From Sinonovacula constricta (taxonomy: Eukaryota > Mollusca > Bivalvia > Cardiida > Solecurtidae), in the NCBI GenBank assembly GCA_007844125.1, contig CM017568.1, positions 11,231,854 through 11,295,853 on the forward strand: a stretch of 64,000 bases of DNA, in the 5' to 3' direction. The translations under genes and the position numbers were made by a program. Below are positions 1 through 12,873 of this stretch, one piece after another. How positions within the stretch are numbered: position 1 is the first letter of the stretch; each line of letters begins with the position of its first letter. The notes under the pieces were generated by a model that worked only from the letters and a program-made list of their open reading frames with translations, had not been told where the DNA came from and did not search any database.

Positions 1-124
1 GTCACGAGATCGAATTTATTGTATAATAAGATAGTGTTGACAGATATACGTAACTTTCTTTTCCTGTTTTATTTCGGTATTTCCCATAGATGAATGCAGA
101 AACTTGCGTTTGATTATTGGTTTT

Positions 125-344
125 TAAAAATAATCATCGATGCGACAAAATTGTGGTCATATATCGCTCGTTTATATTGGTTGATAGATACCCCAGGCAG
201 ATGTCTGGGTAGAACCACATGTCAGCCGGAAGATTTTCCTACAAACACTTTTTCGCCCTTACCTGGACTCGAACCTACGTGGCGAGAGACTAAGCCGTCA
301 GAGGAGTTACAAGTCTTCGACTCTACCCTTAGGCCATGGACGCC
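125..344 (-). mobile_element. SINE-C copy (tRNA-derived), reverse, diverged
   Basis: The reverse complement starts at about 344 with ggcgtccatggcc, giving a tRNA-like A box near gggtagagtcg, then the B box GGTTCGAGTCC at about 262-272, then the family body containing ggttctaccca. It matches the copies at 48028 and 56837. The 99-codon frame across this interval is part of the SINE, not a gene. Confidence 0.
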
Positions 345-624
345 CTTTAAAAAAGAATTACCGTCATTTACAACACAAACAAGCCGTAATTAAATTTGAA
401 ATAAAAATCACCCTGTTATATTATTATTATGTATGTTTTCACGTATAAGAACTTTGATTACATTTTCGAACTCCCAGTACTTAATTATGAGTAAAAAATT
501 TGGAATAATAATAAAGATATCGCCAATTGATGCTTCTTTAGAGTAATGATCGTATAAAAATTATCAAAGCAAATATGCATCTAAACTATGGTTTATAATG
601 GAATGGTACTCTCCTCTATTCGAG

Positions 625-955
625 GTACCATGTGGATATTATTTTTCAATTACGTCACTAAGGACGTCATAACTTACGTAAGAAAACGTTTTTGTTGTCA
701 TTGCTTGCATTTGAGAAAGCTCTCAGGTAGTGCCACGTTAGGCCGCTTTAAAACCGGTTTAAGCACCCTAGTAGGTCCCCTTTTGTCGACTGACCGTTCC
801 AAGACGGTAACTGTTGGGTTTGCTCTTTTTTGTTAACTGACTCATCACTTATTTGTTCCTACATTTACATTTGGCTTCTATGTGAATACCGTTGTCTTAT
901 GCCTTTTCAAATTTTGGTATATATGTTGCACTGCTCATAGAACCTTGTCATATTT
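625..955 (+). repeat. DR1 dispersed repeat, copy A
   Basis: DR1 is an unclassified interspersed repeat with no tRNA head and no visible terminal inverted repeat. Its hallmark is a core with ggtttaagcacc, a cagtcggtcc-like stretch, gaccgttccaa and cggtaactg. Here the core lies at about 745-815, preceded by a tgcatttgagaaa stretch and followed by tggtatatatgttgcactgc. Confidence 0.
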
Positions 956-975
956 CCTTACTCCCTTTAAAAGAG

Positions 976-1798
976 TTTACAAAAAAGCAAGCAATCAACA
1001 GATTTCAAATGATCCTAAAGAATGCAATGTAAAATTGATCTTGACTCATCGTTACAGATCAACAGGACAAGTGTTACCGTTGTACCCTCAATATAAGATA
1101 ATTGAAACATCAGTCTTTAATCTGTCTTTTCGCATAAATCATGTCCGCGCTCAACGGTTGAGATTTAAGCGATAAAAAATAATCATACATAATTTTAAGA
1201 CTGGGTCACAGCTCCCGCTTTGTGTTAAATAAAAAGCTCACGATTTTATGATAATAACACACTTTATTTATTGTCAGAACGGAATTAAATCCTACTTCAC
1301 GATGGTTTCGAATAGCTCGGAGTTTCTCTTGTTCTGATTTACCACCCATATCGTACGTTTCTGCTGAGGTACGTGACATTTATACGGGTGAACAATATGG
1401 CACATGTTCATGGCTTATATGACCTGCTGAAATGCTGTCTTCACATGTGTCTACTTTCATTGCAATGCAGTTGGGGAAAAATGTTCCTTTGACATTTGAT
1501 TGAAGATGTTCTGAAACATTATCAACTGCATTTAAAACCATGCGTATTCAGAGAGGCATATCTCTATAAAGAAATTTATCTCAAATGTAGTATCCGACAA
1601 TTTGCCTGTATCACTTGGATGTTACACTATTTTTTCCACCGTTTGGTGGAATTTAACGCATATTTGCTACGTAAACGAATACTTTAGTCTAAGTTAAGAC
1701 GATTTTGAACACTACCTATGTTGTTAGACCGTGAAAATTGCGAGAAAATATCAATTTAAATATTCATTCTTTCAATTTTTAATTAAGCATGATAGAAA
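976..1798. other. No recognisable feature
   Basis: Unique-looking AT-rich DNA between two DR1 copies. The short frames here have no recognisable motif, start context or flanking splice pattern. Confidence 0.
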
Positions 1799-1884
1799 TC
1801 GACGTCAGAGCGAATTAGCCGGATGACAATATAACGTGATCTTAAAGAAAGATTTCGTGTGGTCCATACTGTCGGATATCACCT
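1799..1884 (-). mobile_element. TTAA-flanked MITE family (M1), short relic
   Basis: Only one end remains: the antisense of a subterminal stretch (gacgtcagagcg, gccggatgacaatata) joined to the terminal motif actgtcggatatcacct at 1884, with TTAA at 1885-1888. Confidence 0.
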
Positions 1885-2136
1885 TTAAAGATACTTTTGC
1901 AAAATGTAAACAAATATAAAACGGACAAGCAAGCTATTTTTGTCATTTACATGTATTTCATCCTGTAAGAATTGTTATGTGTATTTTCCTTTGATGGACA
2001 TTGGACTTTGGTTCCTCAATTACACATGAGAAGCATCCTACAGACCATTTACACTTCATCTCTGGTCATTTTTTCTTTGAGTAAACAATCAAATTTAATT
2101 TATAACCAACAACTTTATGTAGTTCTAACTTCTAGA

Positions 2137-2506
2137 TACCGTGTGAACATTATTTTTTCTATTACGTCACTAACGACGGCATACAATGTACCTTTTCTAA
2201 CTAAACGTCAGCGCTTGGACAGTTTTTTTATTTAAATAAATCGGTTTTCTTTTCATTGATTGTATTTGAGAAACCCATTAGGAGGTGCGAGGTTAGAGCT
2301 CTGTAAACCCGGTTTAAGCACCAAAGTCGGTCCCTTTGGCCGACTGACCGTTCCAATGCGGTAACTGTCGGGTTTTCACATTTTGTTCAATAACTCATCA
2401 CAGTTTTGTTCTTACTTTTACATTAATCTTGCATTTGAATATCTTTGTAATGTGCCTTTAAAATTTTGGTATATGTTGCAATGCTCATAGGACTTTGTCA
2501 TATTAA
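2137..2506 (+). repeat. DR1 dispersed repeat, copy B (good reference copy)
   Basis: It aligns with copy A over most of its length (tattacgtcactaa near 2159, tttgagaaaccc, gaggttagagctctgtaaa, gaccgttccaatgcgg, ttttggtatatgttgc). This sets the approximate family length at 330-370 bp. No protein frame is shared between the copies. Confidence 0.
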
Positions 2507-2510
2507 ACTG

Positions 2511-3642
2511 ACATGCAGTTTTCAGCTGGTATATCGTGCTTGGATAACAGAGGCGGCTATAATTAATATTTCGATAAGAAAGTTTTATTGAAGCTACTAA
2601 TGACACTGACTAACATAAGCAATATAAATGTTCATAAAATTTATTGTTAATTTTAACTGAAGAATTTTCTCTGATGAATAATTTATATGACAAATACTGA
2701 AATCATAGTTATGTCTGTTTTATATTTGTTCAGTTATAACATGACGTGGGCTGCTTTGTTTACGATACAACAGGGAAGAGAGAACACTTAATTAATCGAA
2801 TTTTTATTTTATAACACTAAAACCATAGTAAATTTTTTTATATTAATAAATATGTGACAGGTATTAACCTTCGTAAGCCGGCAATATAACTTGGAGTAAT
2901 AAATGAATACCTGACAAGACAAGGTTCCCATAAGTAACGTAAAGCGATATTAACCAAGATATGGGTGATTAGTTTATATACAATGTACTTAAAAGGCAAT
3001 ACAGGTTGGAAAATACCTATGGAATAAACCGATGTTTGGTGTGATTAATGATATTTTAAGGTCTGTTTTGACTGTTCAAAGATCTTAAAGTCCGAATTCT
3101 AATTTATTAGCTCTCGGCGACTTGATCAATCGTTGCAAAAGCCGTCCGAATGTCATTTTTACGTTCATTCATGAAGTTGTTTGGTAGTAAACTGAAGATC
3201 CGCCGCCGAATTGCAGACACACGCGCGGAGTTATTATGGATATTTAGTTCAAACATATTTTATTTGCCAACGATACAAAAAGGATTGGAAATTAAGATAT
3301 AATCTAGTCATGTTCTTTTCCTAAAAATAACATTATATACAATTTATGGCTTATGTGTTACAAATATGATAATCATGTCGAAGTGATAAAAATCACGACA
3401 GCTAGAAGAGTCGTAATTACAGTGTAATCAGGCAACAAAACAAACAAATACTAGAAACAAAGTATACATAAAATTATAATTATAAAAATGGATATTTGAC
3501 TGCTTGTTTTCTGTATATAGGATATTATAATGTTAGCTGACAGAATGTACATACTCTTTCCTGTCATGTTATTATACTTACTTATTTCTAACCATAACCG
3601 TTATACTTTACTTTAAACTGTCACGTCTGCAAATTTAACATG
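2511..3642. other. No recognisable feature
   Basis: AT-rich spacer up to the GA microsatellite; no gene, tRNA or clear repeat seen. Confidence 0.
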
Positions 3643-3960
<318 letters not shown>

Positions 3961-4840
3961 GAGAGGCTATAGATAGATATATATGATATCTAGAGATGTG
4001 GATACATGTTATACTTATATAAAAAATATATAACCTCCAGTATTAAAGGAAATAACGACATTTAATTGTATTGATTCCATAACAAATTAAATACCATATT
4101 TAATAATGCCAGCACACTTACTCCATTTTTACCTACAGGATCTTTAGTTGCTCTGCTATTAAAGACGACCTTTTAAAAAAGGGATTTCATTTTTCTTTTA
4201 AAATAACTGTATTTGTAGGAAAAAATATGCTTATGGAAAATTCACCGAGTTCGTTGTTTCCTTTTAATTGCGGTAATCATACCAACACTAATAAAAACTA
4301 AACGTATTTAATGATATATATATAATTTAATTGAAAAAGAAACACAGTTTAAAATGCTGAAATGTAGGAAAAGCGTGGATAGGTAGGAATTTTAAATAAT
4401 AATATAAATTAAATATTCTAAAACAAATAATTTTATGATTAAGTCAGTTAATATATACATGAACTTGTAATTCTATATAACAAACTAAAGAAAAAAATGT
4501 AAGAAATGGACTTGTTTTTGAGGCTGCTGTTTAATTGTAAAATAAAGTTGGACAAATCCATCCCCAGGCAACGTTCAGCCATCACTGAAAGTGATATTTA
4601 TATAAAATCGACGAAAAATTCCTAAATGGTTGGTTGGTATATATTGTTTATAATGGTCAAAATAGACCTGGGTTGAACCTAATTATATCTGCTTGTATTT
4701 CTTCTGTACAAAAATTACGAAATGGGTTAATGTCCTGATATATTTCCTATGAACAGACACAGATACGCAAATATGACGCGCAGTAAAACCTGCAGAAGTC
4801 ATCCATTAATGGGCACGTAAACAGTTTCTGATTTCTGCAA
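3961..4840. other. No recognisable feature
   Basis: AT-rich spacer between the microsatellite and a SINE-A; nothing supported. Confidence 0.
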
Positions 4841-5081
4841 CCAAAGTCGTTAAAAATGGTAGTGGTATAGCTCCCTTGCTAGCGCTCAAGCAAATATAAG
4901 GGTAGTTCCACGACTGGTTGGCCCGGTGTCAGGATAATGTGACCGGGTGTTGTAACATGCCAGGTGTTCACAGCATGCTATACACAGTGAAGGCAGCACT
5001 ATATCTGTTTCAAGTTGACACCGTCTCCAGATAACTGAAATACTGTTGACGGACAATAAACCTTATTAACAAAACAAATGA
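4841..5081 (+). mobile_element. SINE-A copy, 5'-truncated
   Basis: It starts at accaaagtcgtt, just after the point where full copies end their tRNA head. It then carries the central domain shared by all SINE-A copies (ggttggcccggtgtcagg, tgccaggtgttcac, ccgtctccagataactg) and ends in an AAC-rich tail. It forms the antisense 3' part of the reverse-strand frame at 4999-5403. Confidence 0.
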
Positions 5082-5403
5082 GTACATTTCTCCAATACAA
5101 ACCCGTTTTGCGTTTGTAATCTACCAGCGGCCCTTCGACACCTGTTTCTGCTATTTCATTCACAATAAACTTTGTAAATAATGGAACTCTTGCTCGACAT
5201 GTTCTGACACTCATGTACGGGATAAAGCTCGGGCCGTCATCAGGTAACAAAATCGTGCACTGCACATTACTGAATAAAGACTGTCGGTGCGAGTTTGTTT
5301 TCCCATAAAACTCAGCTTCGTTATCATATTTTGATAACGAAATATGATTATTTAAATTATATATGAGATACTCGATGCCATGGTGGGCAAACGTATTATG
5401 CAT
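4999..5403 (-). CDS. Open reading frame of 134 codons, doubtful; its 3' part is SINE sequence
   Basis: This is one of the longest frames outside tandem repeats. The first roughly 105 residues (MHNTFAHHG to about NVLI) are not repeat-derived as far as I can see and have mixed composition with no obvious motif, signal peptide or membrane span. The last 25 or so residues are translated from the antisense strand of the SINE-A copy at 4841-5081, so the natural end, if it was ever a gene, has been replaced. A polypyrimidine-AG acceptor-like site on the minus strand (5454-5466) lies about 50 bp upstream of the ATG, but the ATG context is poor. It may be a chance frame, or an old exon cut by a SINE. 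Function unknown. Confidence 0.
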   Translation of the reverse strand: MHNTFAHHGIEYLIYNLNNHISLSKYDNEAEFYGKTNSHRQSLFSNVQCTILLPDDGPSFIPYMSVRTCRARVPLFTKFIVNEIAETGVEGPLVDYKRKTGLYWRNVLICFVNKVYCPSTVFQLSGDGVNLKQI

Positions 5404-5761
5404 ATATATTTAAGTTGTTTGACTTTTTATATTTCTATTATCTTTCTTCAAGCTGTAAGAAAAAAAACTATTCTACTTAAACTATACTAATCGTATATAA
5501 GTGTTAATGGTAAAACATGTGTTTTAAGTTGGAGCTATAACACGTAAATTATTTTAATAGTTATTGCTTTTTTAATCGACATAATTGACATTTGTATTAC
5601 CTGCACGAGCTTACGTTTGATGCTTATTTTAATGTTTCCTAAACCACTTGTGTGCGTTTAGATGATATCCGTTTAGCAAATGAAAGAAACATACTTAAAA
5701 TCTGTCTTTTAGTTAAACAAATGTGTTAACAAACAAACATTTGTTTTAACCCTTTCTAGTC

Positions 5762-6017
5762 GAGTACGGCCGCAATAACTCAAGTGATAGTACGTCGGCG
5801 GATCGGGAGGTCGCTGGTCAAACCCCGGCCGGGTCAAACCAAAGACTCTAAAGTTGGTAGTAGTGGCTTCCCTCAAACGCTCGTGGCTAAGGCTCGTCGG
5901 TGTCGTTATAATGGACCTGCCTAGTTCAGTCCGTGGGCACCTCATAATTGCCCCTGTGCAATAATGATAGAAATATCGCTGCACAGTATCGGCAAAAATG
6001 CCTGCAAATCCCATCCC
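5762..6017 (+). mobile_element. SINE-B copy
   Basis: A second tRNA-derived family. The head gccgcaataactcaagtg (decayed A box) leads to a B-box region ctggtcaaaccccggcc. The family body follows (agtggcttccctc, gtcggtgtcgttataatgg, gtgcaataatgatag). It ends with aatcccatccc, a short AATCCC-type tail. Confidence 0.
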
Positions 6018-6595
6018 AACCCTCTATTCGGGCACTCTTTTCGAGCACTAGGTGCAAACAACGAATGCAAGTCCATCTTTTGCTGCAGACAGAATATTTG
6101 GAAAGATATTTGGAATTCAACCGAACTGAATAACTGCAAATGAGTTTTGCTTAATGATGATTTTACGATTTTACCATGTCTCTTTAGAATTTTACGTAGA
6201 TATATGCGTTTTAACACTGTCCCACCTCCATTATTTTCATAAACAGGACAAGTAAATGAGCCAAAAACCTTTAAGTTGAGGTTGATTGGACGAACGTGTC
6301 ATAAGTCTTATTTGACTGGCTCGTATCGCGAGACATAACCTTTACTCCTTCTGCTTTCTAATGACGTTCATCACTGAAAATAAAATGCAATATTTAAATT
6401 ACAAACTGAAAATATTTGTAGCCCAGCTTTTATATGACTGTATGTATTTTCTTCGCATATGACTACCTGTTTGTAAAAAAACTTTAACAACTTCAACTTT
6501 TTTGAGGTAAAATCAAGAAAATGTCATGTCCGATTTCAGAATACAGTGATATATGAGAAAAATACTGTTTTAATTCCCAACTTTCAGTAAGGAGT

Positions 6596-6925
6596 ACACA
6601 TAGTCTTGATTAGCAAAGAAAACGTCAGCGCTTGGACGTTCTTTATTCAAATAGATCGGGTTTCTTTTCAGTGCTAGCATTTGAGAAACCTATCCGGAAG
6701 TGCGAGGTTAGAGCTCTGTAAAACCTGTTTAGGCACCCCAGTCGGTCCATATTGCAGACTGACCGTTCCAAGGGGCGGTTACTGTCAGTTTTACTCTAAT
6801 TCTATTTTTAAATGACTCAACAAGTACTTGTTCTTTTATATTTAGCTTGCTTGTCAATATCTTTGTCCTGTGCCTTTTCAAAAATGTTGGTATAAAATTG
6901 CAATGCTGATAGGACTTAGTCATAC
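6596..6925 (+). repeat. DR1 dispersed repeat, copy C
   Basis: It shares cgtcagcgcttggac with copy B, then the gaggttagagctctgtaaa core and gaccgttccaagg, and ends with gcaatgctgataggactt. Confidence 0.
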
Positions 6926-7420
6926 ATTCTTATTTTTGACAAATAACTGCATCACGTGAAACACAAGCAGACCATTACAATTGCACTAAACACTTTACTT
7001 ATAAATATGTAACAAAACATTGCCAGCTTTTCGAGGCCATACAAATATTGACCATGATTTCACTAATGTATCAATACCTCCGTAAGACACATTCAACAAA
7101 AACCTCGATATTCTTTTCCACTTAATATCACTATTCCAGCGGAAATAAACTGCAACTCTCTACGTAAAAATACTCTAGAATTGGTTTGGATACGGTGTAA
7201 AGATTAACAGCAATCGCATTAAGAACAATATATAAAAATGATTTTTAATATTTTGAATAATTATTAATAATTGTTGGTGACAATTAAGCCCAGTGCTGCC
7301 AAGTGTTATTAAATGTTTCTGTGTATTGCACAACTTTGAATGTGTGTTGTGCACGCAAGTCAAAATAATGAATAACGTATTAATAACTTGCTTACTTATT
7401 TATCAAATACAGCTCCAACA

Positions 7421-7693
7421 GCGTCTGGTCTAGGTACGGGAGGTACCGGGTTCGATCCCGGGCCCCGACATACCAAAGTCGTTAACAATGGCTAACGATC
7501 AAGCAAATACAAGGGTAGTTCTACAACTGGTTGGCCCGGTATCGGGATAATGTGACTCGGTGTGGTATCATGCCAGGTGTTCACGGCATGCTACATGTAT
7601 ACACAGTGAGGGCAGCACTATATCTGCTTTAGGTGGACACCGTCTTCAGATAACTGAAATACTGTTGGTGGGACGATAAACCCAATAAACAAA
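7421..7693 (+). mobile_element. SINE-A copy with target-site duplication, head partly truncated
   Basis: The copy includes the B-box half of the tRNA head (gggttcgatcccggg), the central domain and a tail ending aataaacaaac. It is bracketed by cagctccaaca (7410-7420) and cagcttcaaca (7694-7704), an 11-bp duplication with one difference. This supports insertion by target-primed reverse transcription. Confidence 0.
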
Positions 7694-7710
7694 CAGCTTC
7701 AACAAACTAT

Positions 7711-7740
7711 TGTGTGTGTGCGTGCGTGCGTGCGTGTGTT
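7711..7740. repeat. TG / CGTG microsatellite
   Basis: A short alternating tract of tgtgtg then cgtgcgtg, just downstream of the SINE-A tail and its target duplicate. Confidence 0.
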
Positions 7741-8794
7741 TTACATATTTGGTTATTGAGGATTATTCTAAAATACTCCGTTTAATACAACTATAAAAAT
7801 TACACTCACTGAAACAAGAACTTATCGTTAGATACATAGTTTTCAAATTAGCCTTCCGTGCATATTTCCAATTAGATAAGCTTCATCGCTACATTAAGCG
7901 GTAGATATTTCAAGCTCTGTTTTGTAACGTTTTTACAGTTCTCTTGATTATAATCTTGATGGGCGTTTTTTGCGCAGTAATCGCTGTTCGCATTAACAGG
8001 GTGAGAAAAAGCGTGTTAAAACGTATATGAAAAAAGATAGTCTTATAACTTGCCCTCAAACTTCTTTTACACTGAAAATGTACGCGTTTATTTATAAAAT
8101 AGCAAAAAGTATTTAATATTTGTGATATATATATATATACATATTCAGTGTGATATAGGTGCATATACTAGTGATATTGATATGCAGTTTTAGGGTAATA
8201 TCGCGATTGCCTGTAAGTGCGATTATTTATATGCAGTTCTGTTGTTTTTTCGCTTTTGAATATATTTGCGATATCCATATGTATATCAATGATCATCTAC
8301 TGACTGCCGTAAAAAGTCGGTTAACATACTGCAAGAGCAAGTGGAACAGATTGACACAGTTTTTATTATGATGATTTCTTATTATTTCTCTAGTGCATAC
8401 TTTAATGTCAAGCTGCAAAAGGCTCGTTGTAATTGTTTATGATATTCCATCCAGACATCCTTCCGTCATAATTATGTATTACAGAGACAAAACTTGTTTT
8501 ACATCATAGAGACTGTAGCTACAGTAACCATTAAAAGAAGGACGAGTGGGTGATGATACTGAAAATATAGACGTTAAGGCTGGCTTTTTAAACAGGCAGA
8601 TAAAACACCAGAGTTACATGTATACTGGTGTAATGATTGAGATGCGAGTTTCTTTTTTTTTTTTACTGCTTCACTTACATAACAAGAATGTGAAGTTTAT
8701 ACGCCATTAGCTCTGAACAAGAGTCAGAAAAACGCTACTAACTATGGATTCCAGTCATTCAATAAGTCGTTATAGACTTTCGGCATGGGTATAT
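7741..8794. other. No recognisable feature
   Basis: Contains a short (TA) tract near 8128 and chance frames only. Confidence 0.
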
Positions 8795-9345
8795 CTAGCC
8801 GGACAGCCGTCTACTAAAACAGGCTTTCTGGAAGTGTGAATGGGGGAGATGGTATGGTCAGACGGTTTGGAGCACCTCTGATCTGTACGTGAGTGTGTTG
8901 TCTCCTGCTAACCCTTCCACCATATGACGAGTTTTATCTTACCTCGCTTCCTATGGCATGCTTTAACAGTACCTTTTAGTGAATAAAGTCAATGAAAACG
9001 ACAGGTTCACGTCACGCAAATAATTTCAGTCTGCAAGTGAATGCACAAGCGCGTTCGGTGGTTTGTGTCTATAACTTTCATTGAATCAACTCCAAATCCC
9101 CACAAGGTCTCACCATCCCCCCCCCCCCCCCTCTTCATCATGCACAGCTATGTTTTTGAAGAAAATGAATGCATAGATTGTACATTTTATTCTTTTCGTA
9201 CAATAGTTATGAGAAACTGGCTTTAGAAAGGCGATGATATGCAAATTGTATTGCCAGCTGCGTGCAACTCGTAAGGTACATGTATCTACATGATTGTGTT
9301 GTTTGTCACTATAAGCCAGGACTGCCTTACGCTCCTCTATCCTAT
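8795..9345. repeat. Diverged dispersed repeat T, two partial copies (third at 16585-16740)
   Basis: The stretch ttctggaagtgtgaatgg to gtacgtgagtgtg (8829-8895) and the stretch cgtaaggtacatgtatctac to actataagccagg (9269-9320) both resemble parts of 16612-16710. Weak and by eye. Confidence 0.
9117..9131. repeat. C homopolymer (15 bases)
   Basis: A run of C, likely length-variable; nothing else is associated. Confidence 0.
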
Positions 9346-10102
9346 ATCATATCAATACATGAACCTGATTGTAATATGTGAAAAAGCAATATTTTTGTTA
9401 TTCAATGAGTTTAATAAGAGAAAAGATTATTTTGTTACCTGGGTATTCTAGTATACCATGTCGGTGGAGACATTCTGTAAAGCATCATATGTATAATCAG
9501 TTTTTGTCATGGTATACATACTCATTGATACACGCACATTTGAAGACTATAGGAAATACATGTATTTCGTTGCATACTAATTGTTGAATTCCTAAATACA
9601 TATAAACGCCATCAGTATTTTCTTCAGTTATTAAACATAATACATGCAGCAAATAGCGAATAGCTATTTCTGATCATCACTGTTTTATGAAAAACGGACA
9701 AAAAATAACAAGCCAGTTTCCAAACTTATTGCAAATGCTCGCCCTCTGCTACAATGTGCTCAGCTACACGACCCCAATATCCCGACAATAAATGCACCTG
9801 CATTGGAAAAGACAGAGATGGCTTAAGCTGAACCTTTGAAATAATTCATATCCTCCAAGCGTGATTTATGTTGTAGCTAAGAGACAACAAAGACGCACCA
9901 AGTGCTGAATGCAGCCTTTTTATTCGAACCCGGATATTAAGGGAGAAGAAATTTTCAAAATGCAAGCCAAGCTAGTGTTATAACTGTTTCTTTCACGTGT
10001 GGTAAGTGTGTGACGGATAAAGGCTATACGAATCATTTATATCATATCACATACGATTTGGGTGGTAATAAACATGTTATTTATAATATATAAGCATTGC
10101 GG

Positions 10103-10239
10103 TAATTATTGATAAAGTTAATATATTATTTATAGTATTGAATGACATATTTATTTATTTGGTGATTAAATATATCAATCCAAATAAATAAAAATGTCAT
10201 TAAATAATATAAATAATGTATTAATTTTATCAATAATTA
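10103..10239. repeat. AT-rich hairpin, 60-bp arms, 17-bp loop
   Basis: The arms 10103-10162 and 10180-10239 are reverse complements at about 55 of 60 positions, meeting at ...atttatttgg and ccaaataaat.... Immediately beyond is a small perfect hairpin (10241-10264, 10-bp arms actgtaatta, loop tcaa). It may be a small fold-back element or a cruciform-prone site; there is no coding content. Confidence 0.
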
Positions 10240-11039
10240 AACTGTAATTATCAATAATTACAGTTGTGTTAAAGATTTTGATAATAAAGTAATTGCTATC
10301 TTAACAATTAACATTGGAAGGCTGATGTTTATTTTACTTGTATATATCTCATAAAAAGAACAAGCTTGTCTGTTTTACATTTTAAAATCGTTGTGAAATT
10401 TCTATAATGTCTGTGGCCCCTTCTGTTGGTAACGTTATTTAACTAATTATAACATTTAAAGTGTGTACCCGGAAAAGAACCTAATTCTGTTGATTCGTTT
10501 ACTCTTCGTTGGTAACACGTGTAAAATGTGAAAGTATTTTCAGATGTAAATATCAGGATTTTTGTGTCGCGTTGTATGGAAATTGTCCCTATATTGATGC
10601 TGTTTGAGATAAGTGTAGCTACAGCTCGCTGTTTCTCATCTTCGAAACATAAATAACAGAAATAAACATATGTTGATGGTAATATCAGTTTGCTCGTGCA
10701 AAATGGTCATGAAATAATTATGATTCATATTTATATTTCACTTAGAATCGACAAATTGACGTCATGATTGAGTAATGCATTGTTTATACAAAGGCCACGA
10801 ATTAATTTCTAATATTTATACAGTATGATACCGCACCATGCGTTTGATATCGCGACTTACCTGTTATCCTGTACAAAACATGGTTTAATTAAAGGGAGTC
10901 CTATCCGGCGATGCAACAGTCGAAATGCGTACTATAATCAGATAACATTAATTTCTTTTACATCTTCCACACTTGCTAGAGCTTATACTAAAATAACCCC
11001 AAACATGTTGCCACAAATGCTGCAACAAACGCTGTGAAA

Positions 11040-11300
11040 TTTCTACAGTGAACACTTAAATGTCGTTCTCTGATAGCACAACGCTCCAGTGAGTGATTTA
11101 AGTCATTCAACTCTAATATTTTATGAAAATGCAACCTCAAAATCTGATTATGTCATAAAAACGACGATAAATGGGTTGTTGTTTTTTTGGCACTGGGTAA
11201 GTGCAGCTGGGTTCTTGGAATGATGCGCTTTCACTATGAACCTGGTAGGGTATCGGGAACATATTACCAACTGAATAGCTATATTTGTCCCTAGCCCAAC
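11040..11300. repeat. Paralogous pair S, copy 1 (partner 13700-13960)
   Basis: gatagcacaacgctcc, agtgatttaag, aatctgattatgtc and acgacgataaatgg are matched in the same order by gatagcataacgtc, agtgatttaag, tatctgattgtgtc and tgacgattaatgg at 13728-13835. Diverged direct duplication; no shared protein frame. Confidence 0.
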
Positions 11301-12611
11301 ACTTGCTGTTACCCAATCCTGTTGATTAAACAGAGGGTTTGAGTGCCTAGCACAGTTTAGAATAATTCTAATAGATTCAAAGTCAAACTTCTGTGAATTG
11401 ATTAATGTACAGATTACTTAATCTGCTAGTGTGCTTATATTGATTATCAAAGTTTATTGATCATTTATTATGCCCTGTCAAATGAAGAATTGGACATCTT
11501 TATTTTTAAAATAAGAACAAACAACACAGTGAATTCAGTGAATACATATTCTACGTCTTGATTTGCCTGTATTAAGTTTGCACCAATTCCTTTTCAGCGT
11601 GACAGTAGGAACCTGAATTTCTAGCCTTATTCATATTAATAAACTTTGAATCAGTTCTCATTTAGCAAATAATTATTCTAGTTTTAGACATATATCGACA
11701 TTGATATCGCAGAAATCTAATCTTTCAACACGTTATGATGCCAACTTAACGTGTGGTTTCTTAAAATGAATTTTTGATAATTTTCTTTTAAATTTACTTA
11801 AATTAAGAGATTTGTATGAAACTGTTTTGTTAGTCATACAACAGAATATAAACTTAAAACTGACAGTGATTATATGTGCAAATAGTCAATTTTCGTTTCT
11901 ATAATTCTGTTTAAGCATATGTTGCAAGGGGAAGGTTTGATATCCTGGAAAGCCGGTTATATTAAAATGTTAGAGGTGGCAGTTAATCCTCACGACTAAT
12001 CAATATTGTCTAAATATCCAATATTATGGTTTGAAATATGGTTACGATATAAGCACACACGTGAAAGTCACACTTTTCGGCAACTATAGCCATTGTTCAG
12101 ACGATAACGAGATATCAACCTCTTTTACTTAGACAAGTTGCAATAATAACGCGGGATTATGTTATATTACTGAAATGAATGAATGTTTTGAAAAATAATA
12201 TCTGTCTTGCCGATTATAGTTGCTTTTAAATAATATATTTTATAATGCATTGGCGTTTACTGAAAAAGGCTTTATATTTATATTAAGATGTGTTTCAATA
12301 TTGAAGCGAGTACCAAAGGAGATGGAAACTAATTCGAAAATATATTTTATTGCCAAATCAATATTGTTTTGTCGGGTCCTAAATTCATTCATTTCCTGAA
12401 TTCTTACAATACTCAGATATGCAGACATTTTCCTTTAGTCTTACATGGTACACACTTCTGTTAACAAAACTGATAATTACATTGCATAAAGTTAACTTGT
12501 TAATATGGTCCACCATGGAAAATGGGGAAACTTTTTTTTAGAAAAACAGTTTGCCTACATCTTATATATGTAACAATATCAGTAAATAAGAACGATTGAG
12601 ATTCCTACTTA
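11301..12611. other. No recognisable feature
   Basis: AT-rich spacer between pair S copy 1 and an M1 MITE half; no supported gene. Confidence 0.
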
Positions 12612-12873
12612 AAATATCGACGTCGCAGCGGATGACGTAGATGAACTAAAAAAATAGTGGTCACGTGGTTTTCTTGGTTTAAAAATATCTAACTGTGCAA
12701 CGTGGCTCAGATAGGAAATACATGTTTGTTATGACGATTGTGGCGTTATGGTTCACTTTTCCGACAGGTGTAAGACAATAATAAACAGAATTTCACGAGA
12801 TCGGTTCATAAAACAATAGTTTACTAAGATGTTTAATGAAAATATGTTTGGTCCAAACTGTCGGATACCATCT
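12612..12873 (-). mobile_element. M1 MITE, one half, reverse
   Basis: The interval holds the antisense of the family's left half (gtggtcacgtggtt, gcaacgtggctcagatagg, caaactgtcggatacc). It ends at 12873, followed by TCAA, a decayed TTAA. The right half is absent. Confidence 0.
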
